A DNA stretch of 33,719 nt from an uncultured Porphyromonadaceae bacterium (GCA_947175225.1 CAMWLX010000003.1:1-33719); one strand, 5' to 3'; numbered from the stretch's first letter, positions 24,543 to 33,380 are shown. Notes: generated by a model from the sequence alone, not told the origin. Translations and numbers: made by a program.

Positions 24543-27419
24543 ATGAAAATATCTTATATTTTCGGATTTCTGATTGCTGCAGCAATCCTTGGATCATGCG
24601 GATCTCAGCACTACAAAAAAGATTCTGGCGGTGTGATCGTCAACGTAAGCAACCCAAACGAAACCGACGTCCACAAGGTGCGTCTTCAAGTTTATGGCGA
24701 CAAGATCATTCGCGTTTCAGCTACTCCCGACAGCAAATTCGCGCCCGATGCAAGCCTTTCCGTCCTTGACCGTCCAAAAGATGTCAAATATGATATCGAA
24801 GAGACCGACTCCACAGTGTCTGTGGTGACTTCTGCCATTAAGGCGACGGTGTCGTTGACTTCGGGAGATGTGAAATTCTATGATAAGGAGTGTAAACTGA
24901 TCCTTGCTGAAGCCGACGGAGGAAGGGAGTTCTCTCCTATAGAAGTGGAAGGCACAAAAGGATATACCGTGCGCCAGACTTTTGAATCCCTTTCCGACGA
25001 TGAAGGCATCTACGGTCTCGGCCAGCACCAAAGCGATGAGTTCAACTACAAAGGGAAAAACGAAGAGCTTTATCAATACAACACCAAAGTATCTGTGCCA
25101 TTCATTGTCTCAACAGACAACTACGGCATTCTTTGGGATAGCTACTCGCTCTGCCGATGGGGTAATCCTGATGGATACAAACAACTTGGAGGTGTCTTCA
25201 AGCTTTTCGACAAGGATGGAAAAGAAGGTGCTTTGACTGGCACTTATGTCCCTGCAGAAGGCGAGACATTGGTGCAACGTGAGGATTCTATCTATTTCGA
25301 ACATCTGATCAGAGGCGATCTCTCCCATGTAGTCAATCTTCCACGCGACTTCAATTTCTATGGAAGCCATGTGACTTACGAAGGAGAAATTGAAGCGTCG
25401 GAAACAGGTGAATACAAGTTTATACTCTACTATTCAGGCTATCAGAAAGTCTTCATCGATGGCAAGGAAGTGGTGGAAGAACGCTGGCGCACTGCCTGGA
25501 ATCCAAATAGCTTTAAATTCTCCGTAAATCTTGAGGCTGGCAAGCGTGTCCCTATCAAGATCGAATGGGAGCCTAACGGAAGCGTGGCTTATTGCAGCCT
25601 ACGAGCCTATAATCCGCGCGACCCGAAGGAACAAATGCAGATGAGCTGGTGGGGTGAGATGCAAGATGGCATTGACTATTACTTCGTATATGGCGACAAC
25701 ATGGATGAAGTGATCTCAGGCTACCGCACACTCACGGGCAAGGCTCCTATCATGCCTAAATGGGCTATGGGCTATTGGCAAAGCCGTGAGAAATATAACA
25801 CTCAGGAAGAAGTGCTCTCTACGTTGGCAGAATTCCGCCGTCGTGGTATTCCAATCGATAATATAGTGATCGACTGGCTGCACTGGAAGGAAGATTCTTG
25901 GGGTAGCCATGAGTTTGACCGTGCCCGTTTCCCGGATCCGAAGGGTATGGTAGATACTATACACGATATGAATGCTCGTGTGATGATATCTGTATGGCCA
26001 AAATTCTATGTGACTACCGACCACTATAAGGAGTTTGACGAGAAGGGTTGGATGTATAAGCTCCCTGTGCAAGACAGTATCCGCGACTGGGTCGGACTCG
26101 GCTATCTCGGCTCATTCTACGACGCTTACGACCCCGAAGCACGCAAGCTTTTCTGGAGCCAGATCAACGATCACTATATGCCACTTGGCATCGATGCCTG
26201 GTGGATGGACGCATCAGAGCCCAATATCCGCGACTGTACTGATATTCAGTATCGTAAAGATCTTATAACTCCTACTGCCCTCGGACCTTCTGCCAAATAT
26301 TTCAATGCTTATGCTCTCGTAAATGCCGACGCTATCTACAATGGGCAACGCGGTGTGGATCCGGATAAGCGAGTATTCCTCTTGACACGTTCCGGTTTTG
26401 CCGGTCTTCAGAGATATTCCACTGCAACTTGGAGCGGCGACATAGCAACACGCTGGGAAGACATGAAGGCTCAGATTTCAGCTGGACTTAACTTTGCAAT
26501 GAGCGGAATTCCTTGGTGGACAATGGACATTGGCGGATTCTGCGTAGAGGATCGCTACGTGAAGGCTCAGAATGAATTCTACCGAACTGGAAAGGAAAAT
26601 CCTGATCTGAAAGAATGGCGTGAGCTAAACACACGTTGGTATCAGTTTGGTGCTTTCGCACCCCTCTTCCGTGCTCACGGTCAGTGGCCATACCGCGAGA
26701 TTTTCAATATAGCCCCTGAAGACCATCCGGCATACAAGTCAGTGGTCTACTATACAAACCTTCGCTATGACTTGATGCCTTATATCTACTCACTTGCCGG
26801 CAAGACTCATTTCGACGACTATACAGTGATGCGTCCGATGGTGATGGAGTTTACTGCTGATGCAGCTACTCGCAATATCGGCGATCAGTATATGTTTGGC
26901 AACGCTTTCCTCGTGGCTCCTGTATATGAATACGGTGCCCGTCAGCGTGAGATTTATTTCCCCACTGGTGCCACTTGGTATAATTTCTATACCGGAATGG
27001 TTGCCTCTAATGGAGGAGAGACTGTGGTGGCGGGAGCTCCTTACGAGCAGCTGCCTCTATATGTCCGCTCTGGTGCTATCGTTCCGTTTGGACCCGAAAT
27101 GCAGTATTCTGATCAGAAACCTGCCGACATAATCAATCTTTATGTCTACACAGGCGACAACGGAGAGTTCACTCTCTACGAGGATGAAAATCTTAACTAC
27201 AATTACGAGAAGGGTGCATACTCAATGATCCCGATGAATTATGACAATGCCACAGGAACTCTGACCATAGGCAACCGCAAGGGTGAATTCCCCGGCATGC
27301 TGAAGGAGCGCACTTTCAATGTCATAAAGGTATCTCCCGAGACTCCGGTAGGTTATTCGCGCGATGCCAAGGGGCAGAGTGTCAAGTATTCCGGTAGCGA
27401 AGTGAAAGTGAAAATCTGA
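24543..27419 (+). CDS. Glycoside hydrolase family 31 with inserted PA14 domain, probable alpha-xylosidase
   Basis: A 958-residue lipoprotein from the ATG at 24543, which starts a proper signal with lipobox ILGSC; an ATG 12 bases earlier only adds MFIP. The N-terminal beta-sandwich is interrupted by a PA14 domain (about 257-360; TGEYKFILYYSGYQKVFIDG). The catalytic barrel carries the nucleophile Asp556 in WWMDASEP and acid/base Asp633 in WSGDIATRWEDM. C-terminal beta domains include a DUF5110-like end. PA14 plus WWMDASEP is the arrangement I recall for alpha-xylosidases acting on xyloglucan oligosaccharides (Cellvibrio Xyl31A, Bacteroides ovatus GH31A). An alpha-glucosidase is the alternative. 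It starts 18 bases after the GH43 stop, suggesting an operon. Confidence 0.92.
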   Translation: MKISYIFGFLIAAAILGSCGSQHYKKDSGGVIVNVSNPNETDVHKVRLQVYGDKIIRVSATPDSKFAPDASLSVLDRPKDVKYDIEETDSTVSVVTSAIKATVSLTSGDVKFYDKECKLILAEADGGREFSPIEVEGTKGYTVRQTFESLSDDEGIYGLGQHQSDEFNYKGKNEELYQYNTKVSVPFIVSTDNYGILWDSYSLCRWGNPDGYKQLGGVFKLFDKDGKEGALTGTYVPAEGETLVQREDSIYFEHLIRGDLSHVVNLPRDFNFYGSHVTYEGEIEASETGEYKFILYYSGYQKVFIDGKEVVEERWRTAWNPNSFKFSVNLEAGKRVPIKIEWEPNGSVAYCSLRAYNPRDPKEQMQMSWWGEMQDGIDYYFVYGDNMDEVISGYRTLTGKAPIMPKWAMGYWQSREKYNTQEEVLSTLAEFRRRGIPIDNIVIDWLHWKEDSWGSHEFDRARFPDPKGMVDTIHDMNARVMISVWPKFYVTTDHYKEFDEKGWMYKLPVQDSIRDWVGLGYLGSFYDAYDPEARKLFWSQINDHYMPLGIDAWWMDASEPNIRDCTDIQYRKDLITPTALGPSAKYFNAYALVNADAIYNGQRGVDPDKRVFLLTRSGFAGLQRYSTATWSGDIATRWEDMKAQISAGLNFAMSGIPWWTMDIGGFCVEDRYVKAQNEFYRTGKENPDLKEWRELNTRWYQFGAFAPLFRAHGQWPYREIFNIAPEDHPAYKSVVYYTNLRYDLMPYIYSLAGKTHFDDYTVMRPMVMEFTADAATRNIGDQYMFGNAFLVAPVYEYGARQREIYFPTGATWYNFYTGMVASNGGETVVAGAPYEQLPLYVRSGAIVPFGPEMQYSDQKPADIINLYVYTGDNGEFTLYEDENLNYNYEKGAYSMIPMNYDNATGTLTIGNRKGEFPGMLKERTFNVIKVSPETPVGYSRDAKGQSVKYSGSEVKVKI

Positions 27420-27438
27420 AGCTTAACTCAAACAATAT

Positions 27439-27472
27439 CGAGATTAATCATGATTAAAGATGATTAATCTCG
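27439..27472 (+). promoter_or_regulatory. Perfect hairpin between the GH31 and GH2 genes
   Basis: A 13-bp perfect inverted repeat (27439-27451 with 27460-27472, CGAGATTAATCAT and its complement) surrounds an 8-base loop. A further direct copy of ATTAATCTCG follows at 27473-27482, just before the GH2 ATG at 27489. There is no T-run, so this looks more like an mRNA structure or a protein-binding site than a terminator. Confidence 0.7.
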
Positions 27473-27488
27473 ATTAATCTCGACAAAA

Positions 27489-29990
27489 ATGAAGATTAAG
27501 AGCATATTGACAGGGTTGCTGATTCTCGTTGGGATACAATGCGTTTATGCAGCCCGCGACAATAGGGCAATGTCGTTCGATAAAGGATGGAAGTTCTCGC
27601 TGGAGAATCCGGCAGGAGCTTCCGATCCAAACTACGACGACATGTCGTGGAGAAGCCTTAACCTGCCACACGACTGGGCTATTGAAGGGGAATTCAGTCA
27701 GGATAATCCGTCCGGCACAGGAGGTGGTGCCCTCCCTGGTGGAATTGGATGGTACAGAAAGACATTCTCCTTTACTCCCTCCATGAAAGGGAAAGAAGTC
27801 TATATTGACTTCGATGGTGCCTATATGAATGCCACTGTCTATATCAATGGGCATGAACTTGGCACCCGGCCCTATGGTTATGCCTCTTTCAGCTATGACC
27901 TTACTCCTTGGCTTCGCCCTGGAAAGAACGTGATTGCTGTAAGAGTCGACAACTCGGAGCAGCCAAATTCAAGATGGTATAGCGGATGTGGCATCTATCG
28001 CCACGTTTGGCTTCGGATTCTTAATCCGGTGCATGTGAAGAAATGGGGTACTTTCGTAAGGCAAGACAAGGTGACAAGAAATTCAGCAAATCTTTCTGTA
28101 ATCACTGACATAGAAAATAATGGAAAGAAAAAAGTAAATGCCATTCTTGAGACCATCATCTATTCTCCGGAAAATGAGATCGTATCTTCATCTTCTATCC
28201 CTCTGCAGCTCCAACCGGGTGTGATAAATAGAGTGACTGACAAAACTACTGTGGCAGATCCCCAATTGTGGTCGGTAGAATCGCCTTCCCTCTACACTGT
28301 CGTCAACGAAATAAAAGTGAAAGATCAGGTAATCGACAGATTTGAGACAAAGACCGGCTTCCGATTTATGGAATTCGACGCGGAGAAAGGGTTTTCTCTC
28401 AATGGCGAACGCATGAAGATCAACGGCGTATGCCTTCACCACGATGCCGGAACACTTGGCGCAGTTGTCAACAAAGCCGCAATCGAACGCCAACTTAAGA
28501 TTATGAAGGAGATGGGGGCTAATGCTATCCGCTCATCGCACAATCCTCCTGCGCCGGAACTCCTTGAACTTTGCGACTCAATGGGATTTATGGTGATGGA
28601 TGAGACTTTTGATATGTGGCGTAAGAAGAAGACTTCTCACGACTATTCCCGCTATTTCCCGGAATGGCATGAAAGGGATCTGACCGACCTTGTAGTACGC
28701 GACCGTAACCACCCCAGCATTATAATGTGGAGCATCGGCAATGAAGTTCTTGAGCAGTGGAGCGATGCAAGTGCTGATACTCTATCTCTTGAGGAAGCCA
28801 ATCTAATACTCAATTTTGGACATAGCGACGAAATGCTGGCTAAGGATGGAGAGCCACTGAGTGTAAATTCACTCCTGGCAATAAAGCTTGCGGATATGAC
28901 CCGCGAACTTGACTCGACTCGTCCGGTGACAGCAGGTTGCAACGAGCCGAATCCGGGCAACCACCTGTTCCGCTCCGGAGCTCTCGACATTATCGGCTTT
29001 AATTACCATGACGACTGGTTTAAGGATGTGCCCAAGAATTTCCCTGGAAAGCCTTTCATCGTGACTGAAAGTGTATCTGCACTGCAGACTCGAGGATATT
29101 ATCTGATGCCCTCTGACAGCATCCGTCTTTGGCCGGAACGCTGGGATAAGCCTTTCTACGATGAGTCGTTCTCATGCTCTGCCTATGATAATTGCCACGC
29201 TCCATGGGGCAATACCCACGAAGGCACTATGCGCCATGTAGAAGACAATGATTTCATCATGGGTCAGTTTGTATGGACCGGTTTTGACTATATAGGCGAG
29301 CCTACTCCTTATGGATGGCCTGCGAGAAGCTCTTATTTCGGACTTGTTGACCTTGCAGGAAATCCGAAAGATTCTTACTATATGTATCAGAGCCGCTGGC
29401 GTCCTGATATTGATGTTCTTCATCTTTTCCCTCATTGGAATTGGAAAGAGGGAGAGGATGTGGATATATGGGCATATTACAACAATGCTGATGAAGTGGA
29501 GCTTTTCCTCAATGGGGAATCTCTCGGCACAAAGACTCCGGAAGGAGATGCCTACCATGTTATGTGGCGAGTTCCCTTCAGTCCCGGCACTTTGGAGGCA
29601 GTAAGCCGTAAGGCTGGAAAGGATGTGAAGCGAACTTCTATATCAACGGCTTCTGAACCGTATGCACTTCGCCTTTTACCGGATCGCACTGCAATCAATG
29701 CCGATGGTACGGATCTCAGTTATGTGGCAGTGGAAGTAGTCGACAAGGATGGCAATCTGTGTCCATGGGCAGAAAATGAGATTTTCTTCTCGGTTGAGGG
29801 AAGCGGATTTAACGCCGGCACTGACAATGGCTCCCCAATTTCTTTGGAACCCTTCAAATCCGACCGTAAGAAGGCATTCTACGGCCGAGCTTTGGTAATA
29901 GTTCAGAATAACGGAGAGGATGGCCAAATCAAAGTTAAAGCCGCCTCCCCGGGCCTAAAGGAATCTACCATATCCATCAACTCAAAATAG
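27489..29990 (+). CDS. Glycoside hydrolase family 2, probable beta-galactosidase, with DUF4982
   Basis: An 833-residue secreted GH2 enzyme with a signal peptide (about 1-21, ending VYAA). Domain order: sugar-binding jelly roll (about 25-190; LPHDWAIEGEF, GYASFSYDLTPWL), Ig-like domain (about 190-300), TIM barrel (about 300-610), DUF4982 (about 640-700) and a C-terminal Ig-like domain (about 720-830). The acid/base is Glu419 in WSIGNEV and the nucleophile Glu527 in IVTESV. FVWTGFDYIGEPTPYGWPARSS is typical of Bacteroidota DUF4982-type beta-galactosidases. It is last in the GH43-GH31-GH2 group, 69 bases after GH31 with a hairpin between, and ends at a bidirectional terminator. Other exo-beta-glycosidase activities remain possible. 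Confidence 0.92.
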   Translation: MKIKSILTGLLILVGIQCVYAARDNRAMSFDKGWKFSLENPAGASDPNYDDMSWRSLNLPHDWAIEGEFSQDNPSGTGGGALPGGIGWYRKTFSFTPSMKGKEVYIDFDGAYMNATVYINGHELGTRPYGYASFSYDLTPWLRPGKNVIAVRVDNSEQPNSRWYSGCGIYRHVWLRILNPVHVKKWGTFVRQDKVTRNSANLSVITDIENNGKKKVNAILETIIYSPENEIVSSSSIPLQLQPGVINRVTDKTTVADPQLWSVESPSLYTVVNEIKVKDQVIDRFETKTGFRFMEFDAEKGFSLNGERMKINGVCLHHDAGTLGAVVNKAAIERQLKIMKEMGANAIRSSHNPPAPELLELCDSMGFMVMDETFDMWRKKKTSHDYSRYFPEWHERDLTDLVVRDRNHPSIIMWSIGNEVLEQWSDASADTLSLEEANLILNFGHSDEMLAKDGEPLSVNSLLAIKLADMTRELDSTRPVTAGCNEPNPGNHLFRSGALDIIGFNYHDDWFKDVPKNFPGKPFIVTESVSALQTRGYYLMPSDSIRLWPERWDKPFYDESFSCSAYDNCHAPWGNTHEGTMRHVEDNDFIMGQFVWTGFDYIGEPTPYGWPARSSYFGLVDLAGNPKDSYYMYQSRWRPDIDVLHLFPHWNWKEGEDVDIWAYYNNADEVELFLNGESLGTKTPEGDAYHVMWRVPFSPGTLEAVSRKAGKDVKRTSISTASEPYALRLLPDRTAINADGTDLSYVAVEVVDKDGNLCPWAENEIFFSVEGSGFNAGTDNGSPISLEPFKSDRKKAFYGRALVIVQNNGEDGQIKVKAASPGLKESTISINSK

Positions 29991-30009
29991 TTTTTCTTGG
30001 CGACTTACA

Positions 30010-30037
30010 AAAAAGAGGATCAATTGATCCTCTTTTT
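30010..30037. terminator. Bidirectional terminator between GH2 and SGNH hydrolase
   Basis: AAAAAGAGGATCAA and its exact complement TTGATCCTCTTTTT form a perfect palindrome with flanking A and T runs. It serves two convergent genes; the stop codon of the minus-strand SGNH gene (30036-30038) overlaps its edge. Confidence 0.9.
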
Positions 30038-30737
30038 ATTTACTCATCACTGCTGAAACTTGATCAGCAATCTGCTTCATGCCGTGAATGTTCGGATGTC
30101 CCGCAGTCTTGTCAATATCCTGCAGTTGGATGTAGGGGACTCCGTAATGGTCGCAAGCTTCCACTATTGAAGTAGTTATCTCAGGTTTCAGACCGTCATT
30201 GATGATATACAGCAACTCAGTATTCGGATAGCGGTCTACTATGTGCGAAAGCATGTAAGTGAGAGCCGGACGGAAAGTCTTCAACTGTTCCGTAGTCCAG
30301 TCGCTCCATACGAATTCTCCTATAGGCGAATTTGCCCATGAGTCATTGGTGGCTCCGAAGATAAGTAAGATATCAGGAGATCCAAGATTGTCCATACGGG
30401 TGATAAAAGCCCTGTCTGTGTAATCTTCCTTGCGGTAACCTGTAGTGCAGACAGTAGACCCGGAGTATGAATTGTTCTGCTCCAACTTATATCCACCATC
30501 CTTGATAAGCTGATGCCACCAAGTCTGTTTCACATCTGTCACGTCAGTACGCTTCGGATCCGGATGAACGAAATACCACATTTCATTGCTCTTTGGCTCA
30601 ATGTAGTTCTCAAAAGTAGAATATGAGTCGCCAAGGATAGAAACACTTTTCTTTGACTGAGCCGACACGAAAGAGCCGGCAGAAATGACGATGGCTGCTG
30701 CAATGGCGCCAATCTTTCTGATGAAGGTCTTATTCAT
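30036..30737 (-). CDS. Secreted SGNH/GDSL-family hydrolase
   Basis: A 233-residue protein from the ATG at 30737, which starts a clear signal peptide (MNKTFIRK, hydrophobic stretch, cut near VSAQ). An upstream in-frame ATG at 30815 is rejected because the promoter boxes (30758-30789) lie inside that extension. SGNH blocks are visible: the nucleophile Ser in ILGDSYS, the GATND block with Asn, and a late His in GHPNIHG. Family members are esterases or lipases, often removing acetyl groups from glycans, but the substrate here is unknown. It is transcribed toward the GH2 gene, downstream of the hemerythrin-type regulator, with its own promoter. Confidence 0.88.
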   Translation of the reverse strand: MNKTFIRKIGAIAAAIVISAGSFVSAQSKKSVSILGDSYSTFENYIEPKSNEMWYFVHPDPKRTDVTDVKQTWWHQLIKDGGYKLEQNNSYSGSTVCTTGYRKEDYTDRAFITRMDNLGSPDILLIFGATNDSWANSPIGEFVWSDWTTEQLKTFRPALTYMLSHIVDRYPNTELLYIINDGLKPEITTSIVEACDHYGVPYIQLQDIDKTAGHPNIHGMKQIADQVSAVMSK

Positions 30738-30757
30738 AGTTATATCTGATTTTAATG

Positions 30758-30789
30758 CAAATTTAGCAATTTTTATCTTAGCAACCAAA
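30758..30789 (-). promoter_or_regulatory. Bacteroidota-type promoter of the SGNH hydrolase gene
   Basis: On the minus strand TTTG (30789-30786), 20 bases, then TAAATTTG (30765-30758) match both boxes with ideal spacing. The predicted transcription start is about 14 bases before the ATG at 30737. Confidence 0.75.
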
Positions 30790-30823
30790 TAAACTATGCA
30801 CGACCATCTCCACAATATTATTT

Positions 30824-31777
30824 TTACAGGTGCGGATCAATATCGTTTATGTCAACAAGACGATGCAATATTGCAAAGACTGTCAGTCCGGCCGCCGAAT
30901 GGATGTTGAGTTTGGCAGATATATTTCGTCGATAGGTAGTGACTGTGTTAATGGAAATGAAAAGTTTGTCAGCAATCTCCTTATTCTGCATTCCTCGGGC
31001 TACACATCGGAGTATATCCTTCTCCCTCTCTGTCATACAATCGAGAAGAGAATCATGATTGTCATCCTTGTCTTCTTCAGGAACGGCATCACGCTCCTTG
31101 AGCTTAAGCGACCTTTCCAAACGAGATACAGCTGGCAAGAACATACGGTCTTCTATCTCGCAATGAGAGCAAAGGTCAGAGTTACAGTCTATAATATCAT
31201 TAAGCGCTGAGACAAGCAACAGATTATTCATGACATGATAATGGCGTATGAATATATCCTTTAACTCATCAAGTTTCTCGGTCATACTCGTATGCCCTAC
31301 GGAATAGTCGGCTATACGGAACTCCCCGGCATCTTCCCCCCGGAGAAGACAATCTACGTAACTGAATATACTGTCGTTCTCATGCTCCATATGGCGGCGT
31401 ACCTCAGTGCAGTAATCATCAAAGAATTTAAGCAACTGAAGCAGAACGTCATCAATTGGAAGGGCACTGACGGCGAGAAGAAGCTTGCGGCGTATGGAAG
31501 GCAAAAGGAATTCTAAGAAATAAGAATGAGCACTTCTAAGATAACTCATTAGAGAAGTCAACGACACGTCGATCGTATAAAGACGATTGTCGATAAGGTT
31601 ACACACTGCAAGAAAGGTACGCTCATCAACTCCATCTTCGGCACAGACCTCTTTCACCGTCTTATCACCGAATCCGAGTGATATTCCGAATCTGGCAGCG
31701 ACCATCATCAGGTCGCTATTCTCTTCTATTAGGTCGCGTAGCCTGTCCGAACCTGTATATGACTTGAATTTATCCAT
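30824..31777 (-). CDS. RIC/YtfE-like hemerythrin fused to a LuxR-type DNA-binding domain (regulator)
   Basis: A 317-residue fusion. Residues about 10-65 resemble the ScdA_N domain of iron-sulfur repair proteins (VAARFGISLGFGDKTVKEVC), but the usual Cys pair is replaced by LGF. Residues about 75-225 are a hemerythrin-like four-helix bundle. The di-iron ligands I recall for E. coli YtfE (His84, His129, Glu133, His160, His204, Glu208) have matches at His84, His129, Glu133, His162, His205 and Glu209. Residues about 247-310 are a LuxR/GerE helix-turn-helix (LTERE-like MTEREKDILRCVARGMQNKEIA...SINTVTTYRRNI). It is likely a cytoplasmic transcription factor sensing oxygen, nitric oxide or iron status; the signal and targets are inferred. 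It has its own promoter facing away from the 31961 gene. Confidence 0.88.
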   Translation of the reverse strand: MDKFKSYTGSDRLRDLIEENSDLMMVAARFGISLGFGDKTVKEVCAEDGVDERTFLAVCNLIDNRLYTIDVSLTSLMSYLRSAHSYFLEFLLPSIRRKLLLAVSALPIDDVLLQLLKFFDDYCTEVRRHMEHENDSIFSYVDCLLRGEDAGEFRIADYSVGHTSMTEKLDELKDIFIRHYHVMNNLLLVSALNDIIDCNSDLCSHCEIEDRMFLPAVSRLERSLKLKERDAVPEEDKDDNHDSLLDCMTEREKDILRCVARGMQNKEIADKLFISINTVTTYRRNISAKLNIHSAAGLTVFAILHRLVDINDIDPHL

Positions 31778-31796
31778 TAATATAACTTTTACAGTG

Positions 31797-31804
31797 CAAA
31801 AGTA
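31797..31804 (-). promoter_or_regulatory. -7 box of the hemerythrin-LuxR gene
   Basis: On the minus strand TACTTTTG, identical to the -7 box of cobU, lies 20 bases before the ATG at 31777. No TTTG is found at -33, only A/T-rich sequence. It is part of a 183-base divergent control region with the gene at 31961. Confidence 0.55.
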
Positions 31805-31900
31805 CGAAAAATTTTTTTACCTTACTATACTCATTTTTGAGTATTTTAGAGTTGGGTATCCTATTTTGATCTTTTTTTATAATAAAAAATCAGCACCAAA

Positions 31901-31932
31901 ATTGCAAGATTCAGATAAAAATATTACTTTTG
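31901..31932 (+). promoter_or_regulatory. Promoter of the secreted protein at 31961
   Basis: TACTTTTG (31925-31932) is a perfect -7 box; ATTG (31901-31904), 20 bases upstream, is a near -33 box. The transcript would start about 22 bases before the ATG at 31961. Confidence 0.6.
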
Positions 31933-31960
31933 CGCATGAAATAACAAATCTAATATCAAT

Positions 31961-33304
31961 ATGAATGTAAAAAAATACGCAATCATTGCAATTATTATGA
32001 TGCTTGCAGGCTCAATGTATACTGCTACGTATGCCTCGTCGACATATCCAGATAATGTAACAGCTATCTATCCGCAGCCTGACAGTAGGGTAGACCTCGC
32101 CCCATCAGCATTTCCAATGGGGCTTCAGCAGATATCAATATTGTTTACTGAGAATGTAAGCGTCAATCCAAATTGTAAGGGAGAAGCACATCTCTACTTA
32201 GATGGAGAAGAAACGCCGATTCAGACAGTTGGGGTTTCAGGAGCATCTGTTGACTTTGAGCAGCAAAAGATGGGATGTGTATTATTTCCATATTCATGCA
32301 AGTCTAATGGCAATTATCGCGTGACTATTCCTGATGGTTTCTGGGTTCTTGAAGGAAAGACCGGGGGATATAGCCAAGCCTTTGAGTTGTATTACAGTAT
32401 ATATAATCCGCAAAGGATCACTCCTGCGCCAACAGTAATGAAAGAACTTTCAGAGTTTCGGCTTGAATTTCCGGACTATGACGATGTTAAATTGTTAAAT
32501 CCCAATAATATTGAATTGTTCAAGCTTTCGTCTGACTACAATTATCCCTTATCGGTCAGTGTAGGAAAGAACGAGGATGGAACGCCTGCAAACTATATCC
32601 AGATAAATCTCATTACTCCGATAACTCAACCCGGAGAATATTGCCTCTATGTGAAGAAAGAAGCTGCTGAAGCAATTTATTATGGAGGGTCGCACGAAAA
32701 GCCGGAGCCTGCCGTAATAAGAAAGACGCAAAACATAGAAGCCTTGTACAAATATACTGTATCACAAATCGACGCACCCGCCATCTCACCCGCGGAGGGA
32801 ATCCTTGAAGGCTTCAGCACATTTGAACTTACAGTGCCCCAAGGTGCGGATTTTTGGTTTGCCAACGATAAGGCTGTCAGCATGATCTACAAAGTGAACG
32901 ACGACGGCACACTCTCTCCGGATGCATCCTATCGCGTGAAGGGTCAACGCATTGAAGATACCGACAAAATACTTCTGAATATCATTGAAAATGGTGAAAT
33001 TGTAGAAAACGTCACTCCGGCAGCCGGCAAGTATGCACTCCAGCTTGCTTATGGACTCTTCTCCGGCTCATGGAATGGGGAATTTATCAATAGCGCACCG
33101 TTTATATATTACTACTATGTCGTTGGAGACCCAAGCAGCATAAAGCTTCCTTCCGATGCAGACAAAGCAAAGAGTGTCAAAGGCATATACTCCATCGACG
33201 GAAAAATGATCTCCGAAAAATCAGGAACTATTCAAATCAATACCCTTCCTGAAGGCATCTACATAATCGACGGAAAAAAGACATTCGTCGGAGGTCGTAA
33301 ATAG
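31961..33304 (+). CDS. Secreted multi-domain beta protein with type IX-like C-terminal tail
   Basis: A 447-residue protein with a signal peptide (about 1-26, ending TYAS) and no lipobox. The body appears to be about three Ig-like beta domains (about 30-145, 150-270, 275-390), each opening with a proline-rich strand such as AIYPQPDS, ITPAPTV or AISPAEG. The last 45 residues (VKGIYSIDGKMISEKSG ... LPEGIYIIDGKKTFVGG) resemble the C-terminal sorting domain of type IX secretion cargo, which would export it across the outer membrane to the surface. I recognise no enzyme motif. It is a single gene with its own promoter and a strong terminator, divergent from the hemerythrin-type regulator, whose target it could be. 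Confidence 0.75.
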   Translation: MNVKKYAIIAIIMMLAGSMYTATYASSTYPDNVTAIYPQPDSRVDLAPSAFPMGLQQISILFTENVSVNPNCKGEAHLYLDGEETPIQTVGVSGASVDFEQQKMGCVLFPYSCKSNGNYRVTIPDGFWVLEGKTGGYSQAFELYYSIYNPQRITPAPTVMKELSEFRLEFPDYDDVKLLNPNNIELFKLSSDYNYPLSVSVGKNEDGTPANYIQINLITPITQPGEYCLYVKKEAAEAIYYGGSHEKPEPAVIRKTQNIEALYKYTVSQIDAPAISPAEGILEGFSTFELTVPQGADFWFANDKAVSMIYKVNDDGTLSPDASYRVKGQRIEDTDKILLNIIENGEIVENVTPAAGKYALQLAYGLFSGSWNGEFINSAPFIYYYYVVGDPSSIKLPSDADKAKSVKGIYSIDGKMISEKSGTIQINTLPEGIYIIDGKKTFVGGRK

Positions 33305-33320
33305 ACTACTTCAATATCAT

Positions 33321-33359
33321 AAATAGCCGATTGGTAATTGCCAACCGGCTATTTTTTTT
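33321..33359 (+). terminator. Intrinsic terminator after the secreted protein
   Basis: AAATAGCCG and CGGCTATTT pair over 9 bp, then after one mismatch TTGG pairs with CCAA, closing on a 6-base loop. A run of Ts follows. It starts 16 bases after the stop at 33304. Confidence 0.9.
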
Positions 33360-33380
33360 ACCACAACCATTCCAGCTATC

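Noticed and set aside
30738..30815. N-terminal extension of the SGNH hydrolase from the ATG at 30815
   Set aside because: It would place a charged stretch before a clear signal peptide, and the promoter boxes lie within it; the ATG at 30737 is the sensible start.
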